A stretch of DNA of 64,000 bases from Glandiceps talaboti (lineage: Eukaryota; Hemichordata; Enteropneusta; Spengelidae), in the NCBI RefSeq assembly GCF_964340395.1, contig NC_135560.1, positions 23,349,175-23,413,174 of the forward strand, read 5' to 3'. The translations under genes were made by a program, and so were the position numbers. This document shows positions 52,351 through 64,000 of this stretch, in pieces. Within the stretch, counting starts at the first letter, position 1, and the number at the start of each line of letters is the position of its first letter. The notes beneath the pieces are model-generated. The model saw only the letters and a program-made list of their open reading frames with translations. It did not search any database and was not told where the DNA came from.

Positions 52351-54359
52351 TTGGATACTTGAGATCAGTTCATTCATATTTAGGATGCATTGCGTGTTAA
52401 TGTATGCAGAGTTACATAAAATGAAGGTGTGGTTTTTATCGACAGGGAAGTGTGAGGCATCATAGTTTTTTGTATTTTGATCAGTCCTATGATAGTTTGA
52501 CATTCAGACTTCCGCAGATTTTACTACATGACTCTCAATATCAAGAAATACCATGAGCAGTTTATAAGATTTTGTCATCGATGTGTTACATGTATTTGAA
52601 ATATTGATATTATTTCTGCATTTCAATGTGTAGGTTATGGAGCTTAATGATTGGAGATTCAGAATTCAAACTACAACTATTTATTTAGAATTTAGAAGCA
52701 GAACTAAGAATGCCATGAGTGGACTTGCACTCCTGTGGGAGTTGCCATGAACACGTTTGAAATGAACATGGGGAGTAATTACATGTACTGAGATTATTTT
52801 CTACATGGTGTAGTTGAATTCTGTACTCTAAGAATTCAAGACATTAATTGCTGTTGTTGAAATATAGCAGTGAACTTGGAATTTTTGTTTTCATTTGGAC
52901 CAAGACTTGTCAGTGTTGTATTTTAAGTAGTGAATCAATGAAGAACCCTGTCAGTGCAGTGGTTAATCAATTATTCCGTAGTGTTTGTTTCCTGATTCAC
53001 CATAGTGAAGGTATATAAACAACATTAGTTGCATTATTAATACGGTCATTCATAGTCTAATCTGGAATAGGTACAGCTCAAACCCAGTGTTTGGAAATAA
53101 TATATCATGTACAAATTCATCACAACTCTAATAGATTTGACTCAAAAAGTAGAAATGTCAGGTTGACCTTTGTTCCTCCTTAGATATTGACTTTTCTATT
53201 CAGACTTGTTTAAAATGTTATCAATGATATGATCAATGACTATATACAGTACAGTGTCCATGTATTGTGAATTATAAATAAATAGAATGGAGTTCTCTTG
53301 TACATTGAAAGGCAAGTAAATGTTGCCAAGCTCAGAAATAAATATTGTCATGTTCCTTGTCATGACATCAAAACATTAAGGTGTGCAGTGTAGCAACCTT
53401 ATAACAGTTCTGACCTGTACATGTATTAGAAGTTGTGTCACAAATGTATTCAACTGTAACAAAGAATTAGACTGCAAAGTACTTAGTGTGGCATCTTCCT
53501 GTCATATACCATGTCTGAGAAACAAATGAAAGGTGAATTAAACCAGTGAAGTGGAAATTAAAACATAGCAACAACCTTTCCTTTCCTACAAGCCCCAAAA
53601 ACAAATATTAGATGATTTGGATAACAATTGTTGTGAAAAAACTACTAGTATGCGCGTACCAATGCAAGTGATCCCTGGTACAAATGTAATAATATATTAT
53701 ACTATTGTGTTTATGCTACATCTTGGGCCATTATTTATTATTTGAACATTTGAAATCTCAAAATATACGTCCTTTACTTTGACCTTGACTTTGAGGTCAT
53801 TGGCAATTGGTGACCTCATTTTAAATGTCCTATCCTAATTGATGATGAATTTAAAGAGAACAGTAATCTAAACAGTTGCCATGACAATCATAGTCAACGA
53901 ATCAAGCCATAAATGTAATATGCAACAAAGGAGTAATGATAATACCCATGACTTTCAAGATTGTGTTCAGTTTATGGGTTATATAATTTACTATTGAGAG
54001 TGTAGCCAGGCCTTGTAACTGTAATGATCATTAGTAGCATTTGTATGGTATAACTTGATTAGTTTAAATCACTGTTCTCAGTGTGTATTCATGTGGTCTT
54101 GAAGGATTTTATAAGACACAAATCAAATAATACATTCCCATGGACATTTGTTGGTGATAGGATGCTGATTAAGATGGTGGGGGTTGTCTGAAGTTTGGTG
54201 AGAGTCATTAGAGAACATTTTTTTTTGTGAAGGGGGAGGGGGAGGGAAGTGGAATATAACATACATGTAATAGGAGAAAAGGAGTACATTACAGAGAATG
54301 GGTAGTTCTAAAAGATGGCAAATAATGGTGAGATTTTCTTTATAAATCGTGTTTGCACT

Positions 54360-54373
54360 GTTGCCATGGTAAC
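54360..54373. promoter_or_regulatory. Perfect palindromic X-box (RFX)
   Basis: GTTGCCATGGTAAC: both RFX half-sites with 2-bp spacing. A second, near-perfect copy GTTTCCATGGTAAC lies at 54401-54414. Confidence 0.5.
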
Positions 54374-54400
54374 CACAAATTGTCGCACAACACTCTCTTT

Positions 54401-54414
54401 GTTTCCATGGTAAC
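54401..54414. promoter_or_regulatory. Near-perfect X-box (RFX)
   Basis: GTTTCCATGGTAAC, one base from consensus, 41 bp from the perfect site. Confidence 0.4.
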
Positions 54415-55223
54415 TATGATCTTCTGCATCCTAATAACCCCCTACTGAGTTTTTCAATGTGATCTTAATTTAAAGGCTATTCTATTTTTTTGTGTAGTGG
54501 ACTAAATGATAGAATACTGAACAAAAGATACATCTTACATAGATGATTTGCAATCAGCTTGATAATATTCCGATAAAGAGTCATTTGGACTCATGAAGAT
54601 ATAATCTAAAATTTAAGTAGTCACAAAATTATCTTCATATGTGCGTAGGATGAATGGTATTAGTTGGGACTGGAAGGAAGTACTATGGTTTGTAGTGATG
54701 CTGTTTTCTGCTGATAATGTCAGGATAACTCCAAATCAGATTTAGTCATGAAATGAAATGGAAAAGGATGATGCATTCAGCTATGTATTCAGTTTATAGT
54801 TTTGATTGGTCTGTCTGTGATTACCCATTGATAGCGCCCCATTCAAATCAAATATGTCATTTTGGTGTATTACTGACAGCTTCTAACAGGAATTCATTTA
54901 CTGCTCTGTTTACAACAAGCTGCCACTTGTGTGATCTCTATTTTTATATTTCAAAAAGATTTTTGGTAATTTTCTCATTATTGATATATGTTACACAGTC
55001 AAATTTATCTTTCCTAAAACCTGATATATTGTGACTTTAGAATATTTTAGTTATTTAATTCAATGTATTATAATTATGACTGTGCAAGTAAGTTGCTTGA
55101 ATGCAATATTATTAAAATAACATTTTCTGTAATTGAAACTACATTGTAAATGTACAACTGTAGTCTTAGTACATCATTATGATTCAAAGAAACATATCTG
55201 AGAGTCAACTCAATTTTTCAATC

Positions 55224-55390
55224 AGTCTGCCCTCTAAGCCAATTTGACATGCCACTGACGCACACAATTTCTAGTGACGCAACAAAATTTGGTGTTCCCC
55301 ATCTCTTACTATGTGGCGACTTACAAGAAATGTTAGTTTTTATCATACTGATCCACAACAACAAAATTTGGCTATCATTAGAGGGCACAT
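55224..55390. mobile_element. MITE, AGTGTGCCCTCTAA family, copy D
   Basis: Ends AGTCTGCCCTCTAA and TTAGAGGGCACATT. The interior has CACTAGAAATTGTGTG-like sequence and AACAAAATTTGGTGTTCCCC in the opposite orientation to copy C. It is the best preserved copy together with C. Confidence 0.8.
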
Positions 55391-57789
55391 TAGTTCTAGT
55401 TGTAGTTAGATATGCATATAGAGGCTTAGAAACTGCAGTATTGGACATTTAAGCATTTATTAGTAACCAAAACATGTGTTATAATACTGTATCATTTTCA
55501 CATCAGATATGAATTTGTCACATGAATTGTAGCAGCTGCTAAACCTGATTCAGCGTTTTAAATATAAGATAACATATATGAAACCAAGTATCCACCAAAC
55601 ACCAGAGTCAAAGACAGTAGTGCCCCGTTAATACTTCATAACAACAAAATTCTCATCTACCAACATTATTTCACAAAATGTAAGCCTTGCCCAGATAAGA
55701 TTTCTAGCCAATGAAAGTGATACAGGGAAATGATTCAAGTGGTCAATTAGTGACTGCAATCTACATTGTATGCATGCAGATAATTTTATATTTGATATTA
55801 CCATCCATACTATTTACTAAGTGCATTTTGTATTTCAGTTATTTATATTTAAAAAAAATCTTACCTGTGTTGACTATCATTTTGATTGTGGTAAATCTAC
55901 TAGTGTGTATGGCCCAAGGCACATGTAACTTTACAGTGACTGCACTGTGCCTGGATAGATGCACCTATGGAAATTAGGATCAGACATCACCGAATAGATG
56001 CAACTATGGAAATTGAGATCAGACATGCTGGAACCAGTCTAGTTGTAGAACTGATAACAGACCCAAGCTGTGTTCAATCTCAGAAACATACATGTATGGT
56101 GAAAAAAGATTTTACTGTACATACTGTATCTATGAAAGCAAATGTTTTGTTGTGTCTTTAGGATTTGTAGACAAATTTGGTTTGATCGACTCATGTTAAT
56201 GCACACAGTATATAATGTTCCTTAGAAATACATTTATGGAGAGATAGTGCTGCTCAGGGTAAATTGTTATAACGATTTTCAAAATGTGAAATGGTTTAAA
56301 GTTGTACCAAGGAAAAATAGATTACTGGGTAGTTTCATAACATACAATGCAGTATAGACATATTCAAGTCCATTGAATCCCTGTAAGTTTATTTCTGATC
56401 AACTAATTTCTTATAAGCTTGTGTTATGAGATCGCCACATGTACGTGTGGTTATTGCAAAACTCTTGGCATCACTTAGATATTTGTTTAAAAATCGAAGG
56501 AAAAATGTAAATTGTTTAAAATATTTGTCAAAACATAATTACTACAAAGACTTGTGGCCACACATCTATGCTAGAAATAGCTTGATTTGATAATTGACCT
56601 TCAGGGTCAAGATCATTGCACACTGTGTTACAAGAAAGTTTGCATGTGATTATCTGGGGTTAGAATTTGAGTGGTCTCTGTCATGTCTGTGTTTTGAAGT
56701 ATCTTAGTTATGCTACATGTATAATATATTGTTTGTTACTCCAAATATGGCCACTGTTCCGTAAAAAAGTGATATGACCACCACAAATAGTCCTTGTGTA
56801 TATTTCTTTTCATTGTATCACCAATCAGTCACATACATACATGTAGCAGGGGTGAACAAATCATTTTGTGAACTGGTGGTCCCCAGAGCAGTGCCTTAAA
56901 AAATCCAGTGGTCCTGCTGAAAGAATTAGTGGTACAAGGTAAAATGTGTGTGGTTCGCCCCCAAAAATCGCTAGTCCTGGACCCAGGACCAGTGGATTTG
57001 GTCACCCTGCAAAGATGTAAAGCATGTGACGCAGTATGTCTCGTATGAAGACTTGTCATATTGATTATACATAGATTAACACAGCTACACCTCACAGTAC
57101 ACAGTAAGAAGTATAGAACAAACCAGATGAAGATGTTAAATTATGGCAGATTGTTTTTGGAAAGGTTGTACTGTTATCACTAAAACACATAATATTCCTA
57201 GTGTGGGGTTAATATGAACCCTTTTGTCTCAAATGTGAATTATAGGTAACACAAGATACAAATGTTGACTGAGCTCCCTGTAAAAAAAATGAACTGTTCA
57301 ATTAAGGAAATGTATTTTTACAATATATTGATATGATCACCATTGCCTACTTAGCAAGGTACAATGTAAGGCATAGCTGATTGTACAGATTTTGTACAGT
57401 GAAATGTCAATTCTTGTCGTCAGATCAAAACAAATGCCATGCTTACTGTAGGGGTTAATTGTCGTATTTCAACACACTGTGGTTTAGTTTGTTGTGAGAG
57501 AACACATATCATTAGACCTTGTTCATGGAATCGTGACTTGTAATGACTTGTAATGATGGAAGCGTGTATTAAAGTTTCACGATCCTTTGAGATTGTGGAT
57601 GTTGTATTCACAGAAAAGTAGTACTGATGTCAGTGACACTGGAAAATGTTTCCTCAAGACCTTTCTGACAATGTGAACTACTTTGATTTGTAAGTGTATG
57701 CTACATAATTTCTGCAGTGTAATGTTTACATTATTTAAGATGTACATGAGTGTGTGTGGCATCTGTCTATCTCGAGAGATAATGGTAGC

Positions 57790-58030
57790 ACCTTGATCGG
57801 TCAAGATCAGTCCTGTTTAGAGCAGCGTACATGATGTACAGATGTACATGACTACATGTGTAAACACAAACACAAACACAAACAATACAAGGTCAAAATT
57901 AATGAAGACCTTGATCGGTCAAGATCAGTCCTGTTTAGAGCAGCGTACATGATGTACATGACTACATTGTGTAAACACAAACACAAACACAAACACAAAC
58001 AATACAAGGTCAAAATTAATGAAGACTCCC
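57790..58030. repeat. About 120-bp tandem duplication with (ACAAAC)n
   Basis: Two copies of CTTGATCGGTCAAGATCAGT, CCTGTTTAGAGCAGCGTACA, a (CAAACA)n tract and ATACAAGGTCAAAATTAATG. The GATCGGTCAAGATC block is itself near-palindromic. Confidence 0.9.
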
Positions 58031-59910
58031 AAGGGCTTTGAAGTTTGAGGCGATGCTGGCAACAGGATGGCCTATGGCAGTTCACTTAATTGCCTTATCA
58101 TCACCACATTGAGTGGCTCTTAGAAATCTTTAACCTGCATTTAATTGCCTCCATTATTCTGTGTAACTGTTATTGACACTGTTGAGGTACATGTATGACT
58201 CAATTTACCATGTCCAGTCCTCAGTATCTATCAATATGATGGATTTTTTCCAGCTTGTATCTCGTCCAAATCATTGAATTTCTTACATATTCCATAATGT
58301 ACCTGTTTGTTTGTGTCATCTGATTAATATATAAATATATAATATTGAACGAAATTCCTGGAAATGCAGATTTTATAAATAAAATATAGATAACATTGAT
58401 TTGAGATTGAAAGAAATAGGTTGTATTGTAATATCATTTTATAGTGGAAAAATGATACAGCTAAAGTACAGCAGGTACTAATAAGAACTTGATTGTATAT
58501 TGTATCCGTCTCTGATGGTACATTTATGTTGAAATTATGCCTTAGAGGCAAAATCAGAACTGAGTTGTATGATTTCATCAAATGTAATATTCCTACATGT
58601 ATATCTACTACATACGAATTAGTATATCATTAGATTGTTGTCCAGTCGTGCAGAGTGCAAAGAAGGGAGCCGTAGTAAATATAATTGGTTTATGTCTTGC
58701 AGTATCTATATAACAAGCTTGATTCCCCCAACTAGTATGCTATCGATTGAATATTTAACAGATTCGTAGACACTCCATGACTAATAATGTTATAATACTA
58801 GTAGTACAGTGTATTTTGCTGAGATCCTACATTGTACATGTATAATTAGTATAGTGTCACTGTTTTTGAAAAAGTTGTTTCAGGCTTATTTCATTTTCAG
58901 AAAACAATGATGGTTGTTTTCAGGTTTCGATGTACTGATTAAAGTACATTGTACGACTTCTTGTCAATTATGTGTGGGTGGTGATATTGCAGGACTTGTT
59001 ATAAACAACCCAGAAGTATAGTTATATCCACTTTTCTAAAAGTGAAAGAAAGTCCATGTACATCTGTAGGTCCAATAAAAACACCTGGGGAAGACTTTAC
59101 CTATGCTCTGCCCTTTATGAAACACTGCCATTAATCATTTACTTCCTGATATTTCAGTGTGTTATTGGTGTTTACCTAAGAATTAAAGCTAAAAATCTAT
59201 CTTGCTTTCAGTCCCGTAAACTTTTTTGCCCCAGGTGGCACATGGGGTTCTGTCTGTACACACACCCTCATACATGTATGTATGGAATGCACCAACTGAT
59301 TTCAACCAAACTATGTCTTCTATGAAGGCATGTTTTTTTTTGAAAACTTGAAACACCAAAATTGTATCCACTTTCCCCAACACTATTACATACTAGTAAG
59401 TTCCTAAACCATTATACTGGCCATCATTGTGATTCCAGGCCAACATGGTGATTCCAATAAGGTAACTCTACTATTACTAATACTGGTAATCAATACCAAG
59501 AAATATTAAATCCAGTTATCAAAACTTTGTAAATTGATATTTATAATGTGTAAATATCAATATAATCATATTTTAGTTGACATAGGTACTCGTTTATGAT
59601 ATAATTGCACAGGTATTATGTGTACATTGCCATGTCAAATTTATCTCTTAACTTTCTAAACTTACAAGTAGTTTACATGAATTTGATATTTTGCATATCA
59701 CACCATTGTGATTTATTTGAATAGACAATTGTCAATTATTTATCCATATATAAGAACATGCAGTTCTGTCAAGACAGAAGGTACTTGCTACCTGTGTTTT
59801 AAAAAAAAATTAACGAAAATCAGCATATTTTTTGTCTTTGTTTAACATTATGATATCAGTAAGAGGATTAAAGCTCTGCCCCCCATTCTTTGTATTTGTA
59901 CACAACAAGT

Positions 59911-59924
59911 GTTGTCATGGCAAC
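59911..59924. promoter_or_regulatory. X-box-like (RFX) motif
   Basis: GTTGTCATGGCAAC: inverted half-sites with 2-bp spacing and one mismatch. Confidence 0.35.
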
Positions 59925-61136
59925 AAGTATTGTCATGGCAGTGTATGTTTATGTGTAAGTGTGTAAGTCACTAGGGTTGGTACCAACACTCCAGTGGTAC
60001 TATTCATGTTCACAAATTCATTGTAAATTCACTCCATACAACAAATCAATAAACTATTAAAAGAGTCTTTGATAGGGAGTAATTCTTACCTTAAACTGTA
60101 ACATGTCCCACTTTACATTGCTATAGCATGCCATCATACTTTGAATATGTATATATGTGTATTGCATTGTGGGTAATATTTCTCTTCATGCAACAAACAA
60201 TGTTATGTTAGGTACATCAACACAAGCTGTTTGTTTCGATAGCCTCAAATGTTGACATCAATCACCATTGTTTCACTTTTCATTCCTGCAATAAAATGTT
60301 GATGAGCTGAATTGTGTTTTATCTGTGTGATGTTATAGCAACTTAGAATTTGAAGTGAAATAATGTCTTGTACAGTAGTCCTACAACTTGTATTTATACA
60401 GTTAATGCAAGTCTTATAGTAATAGCATTTTATGTTTAACAGTCATTCCATTTCCATACCATAAAAAAACACTTCTGTGTAGGAAATGATGAACCGATAT
60501 TCCTGCAAGACACACATATTCACCCACCCACCTAAATGTTACCTAATTCAATATATGTTGTTCAATATTTCTTTGCATCTTGTGCACTTATGATCAATAG
60601 TAGCAATGGAGATCTTTCCACTTGTAGCTATTAAATGCAAGAATAATAACCAACACATAAAACTACATGTAGCATATTTCTTAATGATTTCATACTTGAT
60701 GAGTTATTACTGTGAGACATCAACAATGTCAGTCATATTATGTACATGGATGTGGATATATGATACCTGGTAAGTCACAGTAGCATGAAATGGGAGTTTT
60801 GTTCTCCCCTTCAGGAGGATTCTTAAAATGTCAATTTTGAGAAACTGAATGTGAAAGTCACATAGTTAGATTATTGTATATACATGTATACCATGTAATC
60901 TCCTAATAGAAGTCACAGGTAGTATGAAATTAAGTATTTTGACAGTATGATATAGTATCTTGATTAGGATATTTGAGAATAGATTCTACCTGTGTTCTAA
61001 TTCTGTATTAGGTTTCTAATAGTCATCTCCTATATTGCTTTGATTTCCCTGTAGATTTCATGATGAGGTGTTATTTTTCAGAGCTGAGGAATAATTTATG
61101 ATGGTCATTGCCATGACGATGCTTTGCAAATCATTC

Positions 61137-61150
61137 TTTTGCCATGGCAA
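61137..61150. promoter_or_regulatory. X-box-like (RFX) motif
   Basis: TTTGCCATGGCAAC, one base from a perfect palindromic X-box. Confidence 0.35.
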
Positions 61151-61503
61151 CAAGAGTGGCTTCTGGAAGTGTTGATCTTGATCTGCCTATGGCAAAACAG
61201 TCACTTGGTCTGATTGGTAGAAAGACATACACTGAACAAATATAGAATTTATCAGTAATATCACCTCACAGAAATCCTGATCAACTGTTGAACATTTTAA
61301 AACATGCATATTGTATTTGGTTCAAATCAGAATATTTTGATCTTCAAATTTACTGATTTAAATGTCAAACATTGCATCTGTCAGATCACTACATGATTTT
61401 TTAGCACAGTTGACTGAGGTTCAGTAGTGGTATAGGTATGGTAAAGTGTCTGTCCGTATATGATATATTTATCAGGAATGTTCTACTTATTACTTTTGCA
61501 CTT

Positions 61504-61521
61504 CTGTGTGTGTGTGTGCGC

Positions 61522-61576
<55 letters not shown>

Positions 61577-61587
61577 AGTGTGCGTGC
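61504..61587. repeat. (TG)n microsatellite bounded by GCGCGAG blocks
   Basis: A TG tract with the same GTGTGCGCGAGTGTG block at both ends, suggesting internal duplication. Confidence 0.9.
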
Positions 61588-64000
61588 TTGAACAACTTAA
61601 GGTCAAAGTGCTGGACCGATTGTCTTAGTATTTGGTTTGAACGTTAATTTGGGTGTCTATTTGGGAAATTATCTGATGTTATCTGAAGCTGCCTTCAAAT
61701 ACTTGAAATGGACAATGATATGATATTGTAATACATATCAGTCAGGAAATGGACACATGACAAAGTAGGCATGGCATTTGTAATGGTGATGATGAAATGT
61801 ATTAATCTAGTTGTCAGGATTTCCTACATGTATATGATAGCCATCTATAATATTGTTAGTGAAATTGAAAGTTGAAAAAAATAGAATGCTGAATTCAATG
61901 ACCTGTTTTATCTATGACTTTCAATGAATAATGGGTAAATTGACACTGATGTCAACTCAATTTCAATGTTTTTTGGAACAACATTTGATATGGTCGTACT
62001 TGCGGCATTTTAGCATAAAATAACTAGTTCATAAATTATTGATTTATTTTCTTATTTTATAGGTTTTAGGGAATTATTACTTTTCTATATTGTAGTATTG
62101 TAGTATTGAGTATTCATATGTCTCTATTTAAAGTACTGAAATGGACATATATGTCACTGGATTTAATTGAATTGAAATGAAAACCTGTAGACCATATATC
62201 ACAAGCTCCTAAAATTGGACTGCTTTTTAGCATTAATATTAGTATTTACAGCTGCATATGTTTCACCCGTGCAGTATGTGTTATCACAATGGAGAAATAA
62301 CATACAATTTGGAATAATGAAAAAGATGGCGGTAAGCACTGAAGGTCAAGAGTATGACTTTTACTTTTAGTCGGTGTGATCAATAATCCAAAGATAAACT
62401 CTATTACCATACTTGTTATAATAGACACAAGATTGTCAAAGTGCTGTTTTTAGAGCACAGTTCATTGACAATCTGAATGTGGTTGAAATTTGCATGCATT
62501 ACTTGGAGGAGTGTCATGCTGAATATGTGTTTGGTATACTAAGAAGGTTATTATTTGAAGGCCTTTCAGTCAAATAATCATTTAAATTTCATTGTTTGAT
62601 ACAGTAAGATCTGTCGTGTAATTTTCAGAGAATCTTCCATGTTATTATATTTGCAAAATAATAAATATTTATATCTGCTGAACTTACCATAATTAAACGT
62701 GCCTTGTACCTTTGCATTTCAGTACTTGACATACGTTATTACATTTGATACACAATAATGATAAATGAAAGAATATTACAAGACTTTGGTCAATTTGTGT
62801 ATCTTGCTCCTAGTAACCAACATTATAATTTTGGTGAATCTAAAAGATGACACCTCAAACCCTGTGTAACACAGATAGTGTGTGTCAATATTTCATCACA
62901 TCACATTATATCTTAATACTTAGGTTGAGTCTAATGCAACAAATGTAGTCAGCCCATGTCATAAATTGTTTAGTACTCACGTTGATCTTCACCTTGTCAA
63001 ATAGTATTTGAATCATGCATATCAAGATGGACATGTCAAGTATCTTGTATAATTTCTAATGTTGTACATGTACAAATGTACAGTAGTATTCTTGTCACAA
63101 CTAGAATTAGAAAGGTGTGAGAAGTGTGTGTGTGTGTGTGTGGGTGGGTGGGGGTGGGGCTTCATGTTTTAATTTCATGAAATGTATTCACCTAGCAATC
63201 TTGTCAGTGGTGATACATTTTATGTTGTAATTAATTTGTTGGTGGAAATGCAAGTAGGTCATCTGTGTAGGACATCTTTGCATAAATTTCTAGGACAGAG
63301 ATAATGAAAATAAATGCTTGCGTACAAATTGAACTATTATACAGGTAGTCAAAGTAAAATATACAATTGGGTAACATTTTCCAATTAAAATCTCTTCTGA
63401 CCCACCCAGGTCTTTAAATACATTGTACAAGAAACAGAAATAATCCAGGTCAGTGTCTGCTTTATGTCAAAATGTCTCCCAAATTTCTTTTTTTTTAAGA
63501 TGTGTGATCTTATTACCATGATATGAAACTCTTGAGTCTTGTGAAATACTATCTTGCAAGCTACTTTCCCTAATGCATAATACATAAACTTCCTACATGT
63601 ACATTTTGTATGTACACCTTGGCCATTCACCCTAGTGTACTTTGCTTGTCAATTCTGATTTGAATGCCAATTAATCATCTTAAGGTCTGCAGTGGCCATG
63701 TTTTCTCAAAAAGGTTAAGTTTGCCGAGACTACTGCATTCCCCAAGCTGAATAATTTTCAATATAGATACATGTAGCATTTCAAAGTCTGTGATGTCACC
63801 TTTAGTGTTTCATATTCTTGTAAATAAATTTGAATAAAAAATTATTTGAATATAATTTCTCTGGTTCAGATTTGCTACCACAAATACAAGTCTGTCTTTA
63901 GTTCGCATAATGCAACATGTGCCAGTCATGGATGAATTCTGTATTTACTGATTGCAAGAAAAACTTGAATCATATTTTACAAATTTAACAAATAATGGAT

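Larger units (their letters stand above)
36035..64000 (+). other. CSNK1G: CSNK1G intron 3 (at least 27.9 kb)
   Basis: No later CK1-gamma exon is recognisable, and no nested gene is supported on either strand; the open frames present are short and without domains. 36035-43880 shows no arrays or elements beyond short simple repeats. From 43.9 kb onward the intron holds the elements listed separately. The right boundary is outside the window. Confidence 0.7.

Overview
The window is animal nuclear DNA. It is AT-rich, has spliced genes with GT-AG introns, and carries dense micro- and minisatellites, tRNA-derived SINEs and small inverted-repeat transposons. The two well-supported spliced genes read like close orthologues of vertebrate genes, but the repeat content does not look vertebrate. 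An invertebrate bilaterian (for example a lophotrochozoan, hemichordate or cephalochordate) is the best guess; I cannot name the species.

Layout. 1-1040: the last exon of a trypsin-family serine protease (+), preceded by an intronic minisatellite. 1040-7200: no gene seen; microsatellites, a SINE and decayed inverted-repeat elements. 7200-9666: a BTB-BACK-Kelch gene (+) with a single-exon coding region and a probable 5' UTR intron. 9667-15340: repeat-rich intergenic DNA (degenerate about 220-bp tandem repeat, long TA tracts, a MITE, a second SINE copy, CATA arrays). 15345-34360: the complete CEP120 gene (-). I reconstruct 17 coding exons, all phase-compatible, giving 1,027 residues with three C2-type regions and a C-terminal coiled coil. 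34361-35344: a shared divergent promoter. 35345-36034: the first three coding exons of a casein kinase 1 gamma gene (CSNK1G, +). 36035-64000: no further kinase exon is recognisable, so this is best read as one intron longer than 27.9 kb.

CEP120 and CSNK1G lie head to head. From general knowledge, human CEP120 and CSNK1G3 are also neighbouring and divergent at 5q23.2, so this looks like a very old linkage. The shared promoter has a perfect CRE, an ETS site, a YY1 site and an RFX X-box-like site; the last would suit a centriole/cilium gene.

The most unusual structure is inside CEP120. In two introns the end of the preceding exon together with its 5' splice site has been tandemly amplified. Intron 10 has a 62-bp period with 13 decoy copies, each keeping a GTAAGT donor. 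Intron 4 has a 59-bp period with ten decoys, five of them intact. In intron 2 the donor is duplicated once. Other CEP120 introns hold a 99-bp minisatellite with five perfect DR1 nuclear-receptor motifs, a near-perfect 116-bp palindrome, a perfect CTCF-type motif, and several independent minisatellites and small transposons.
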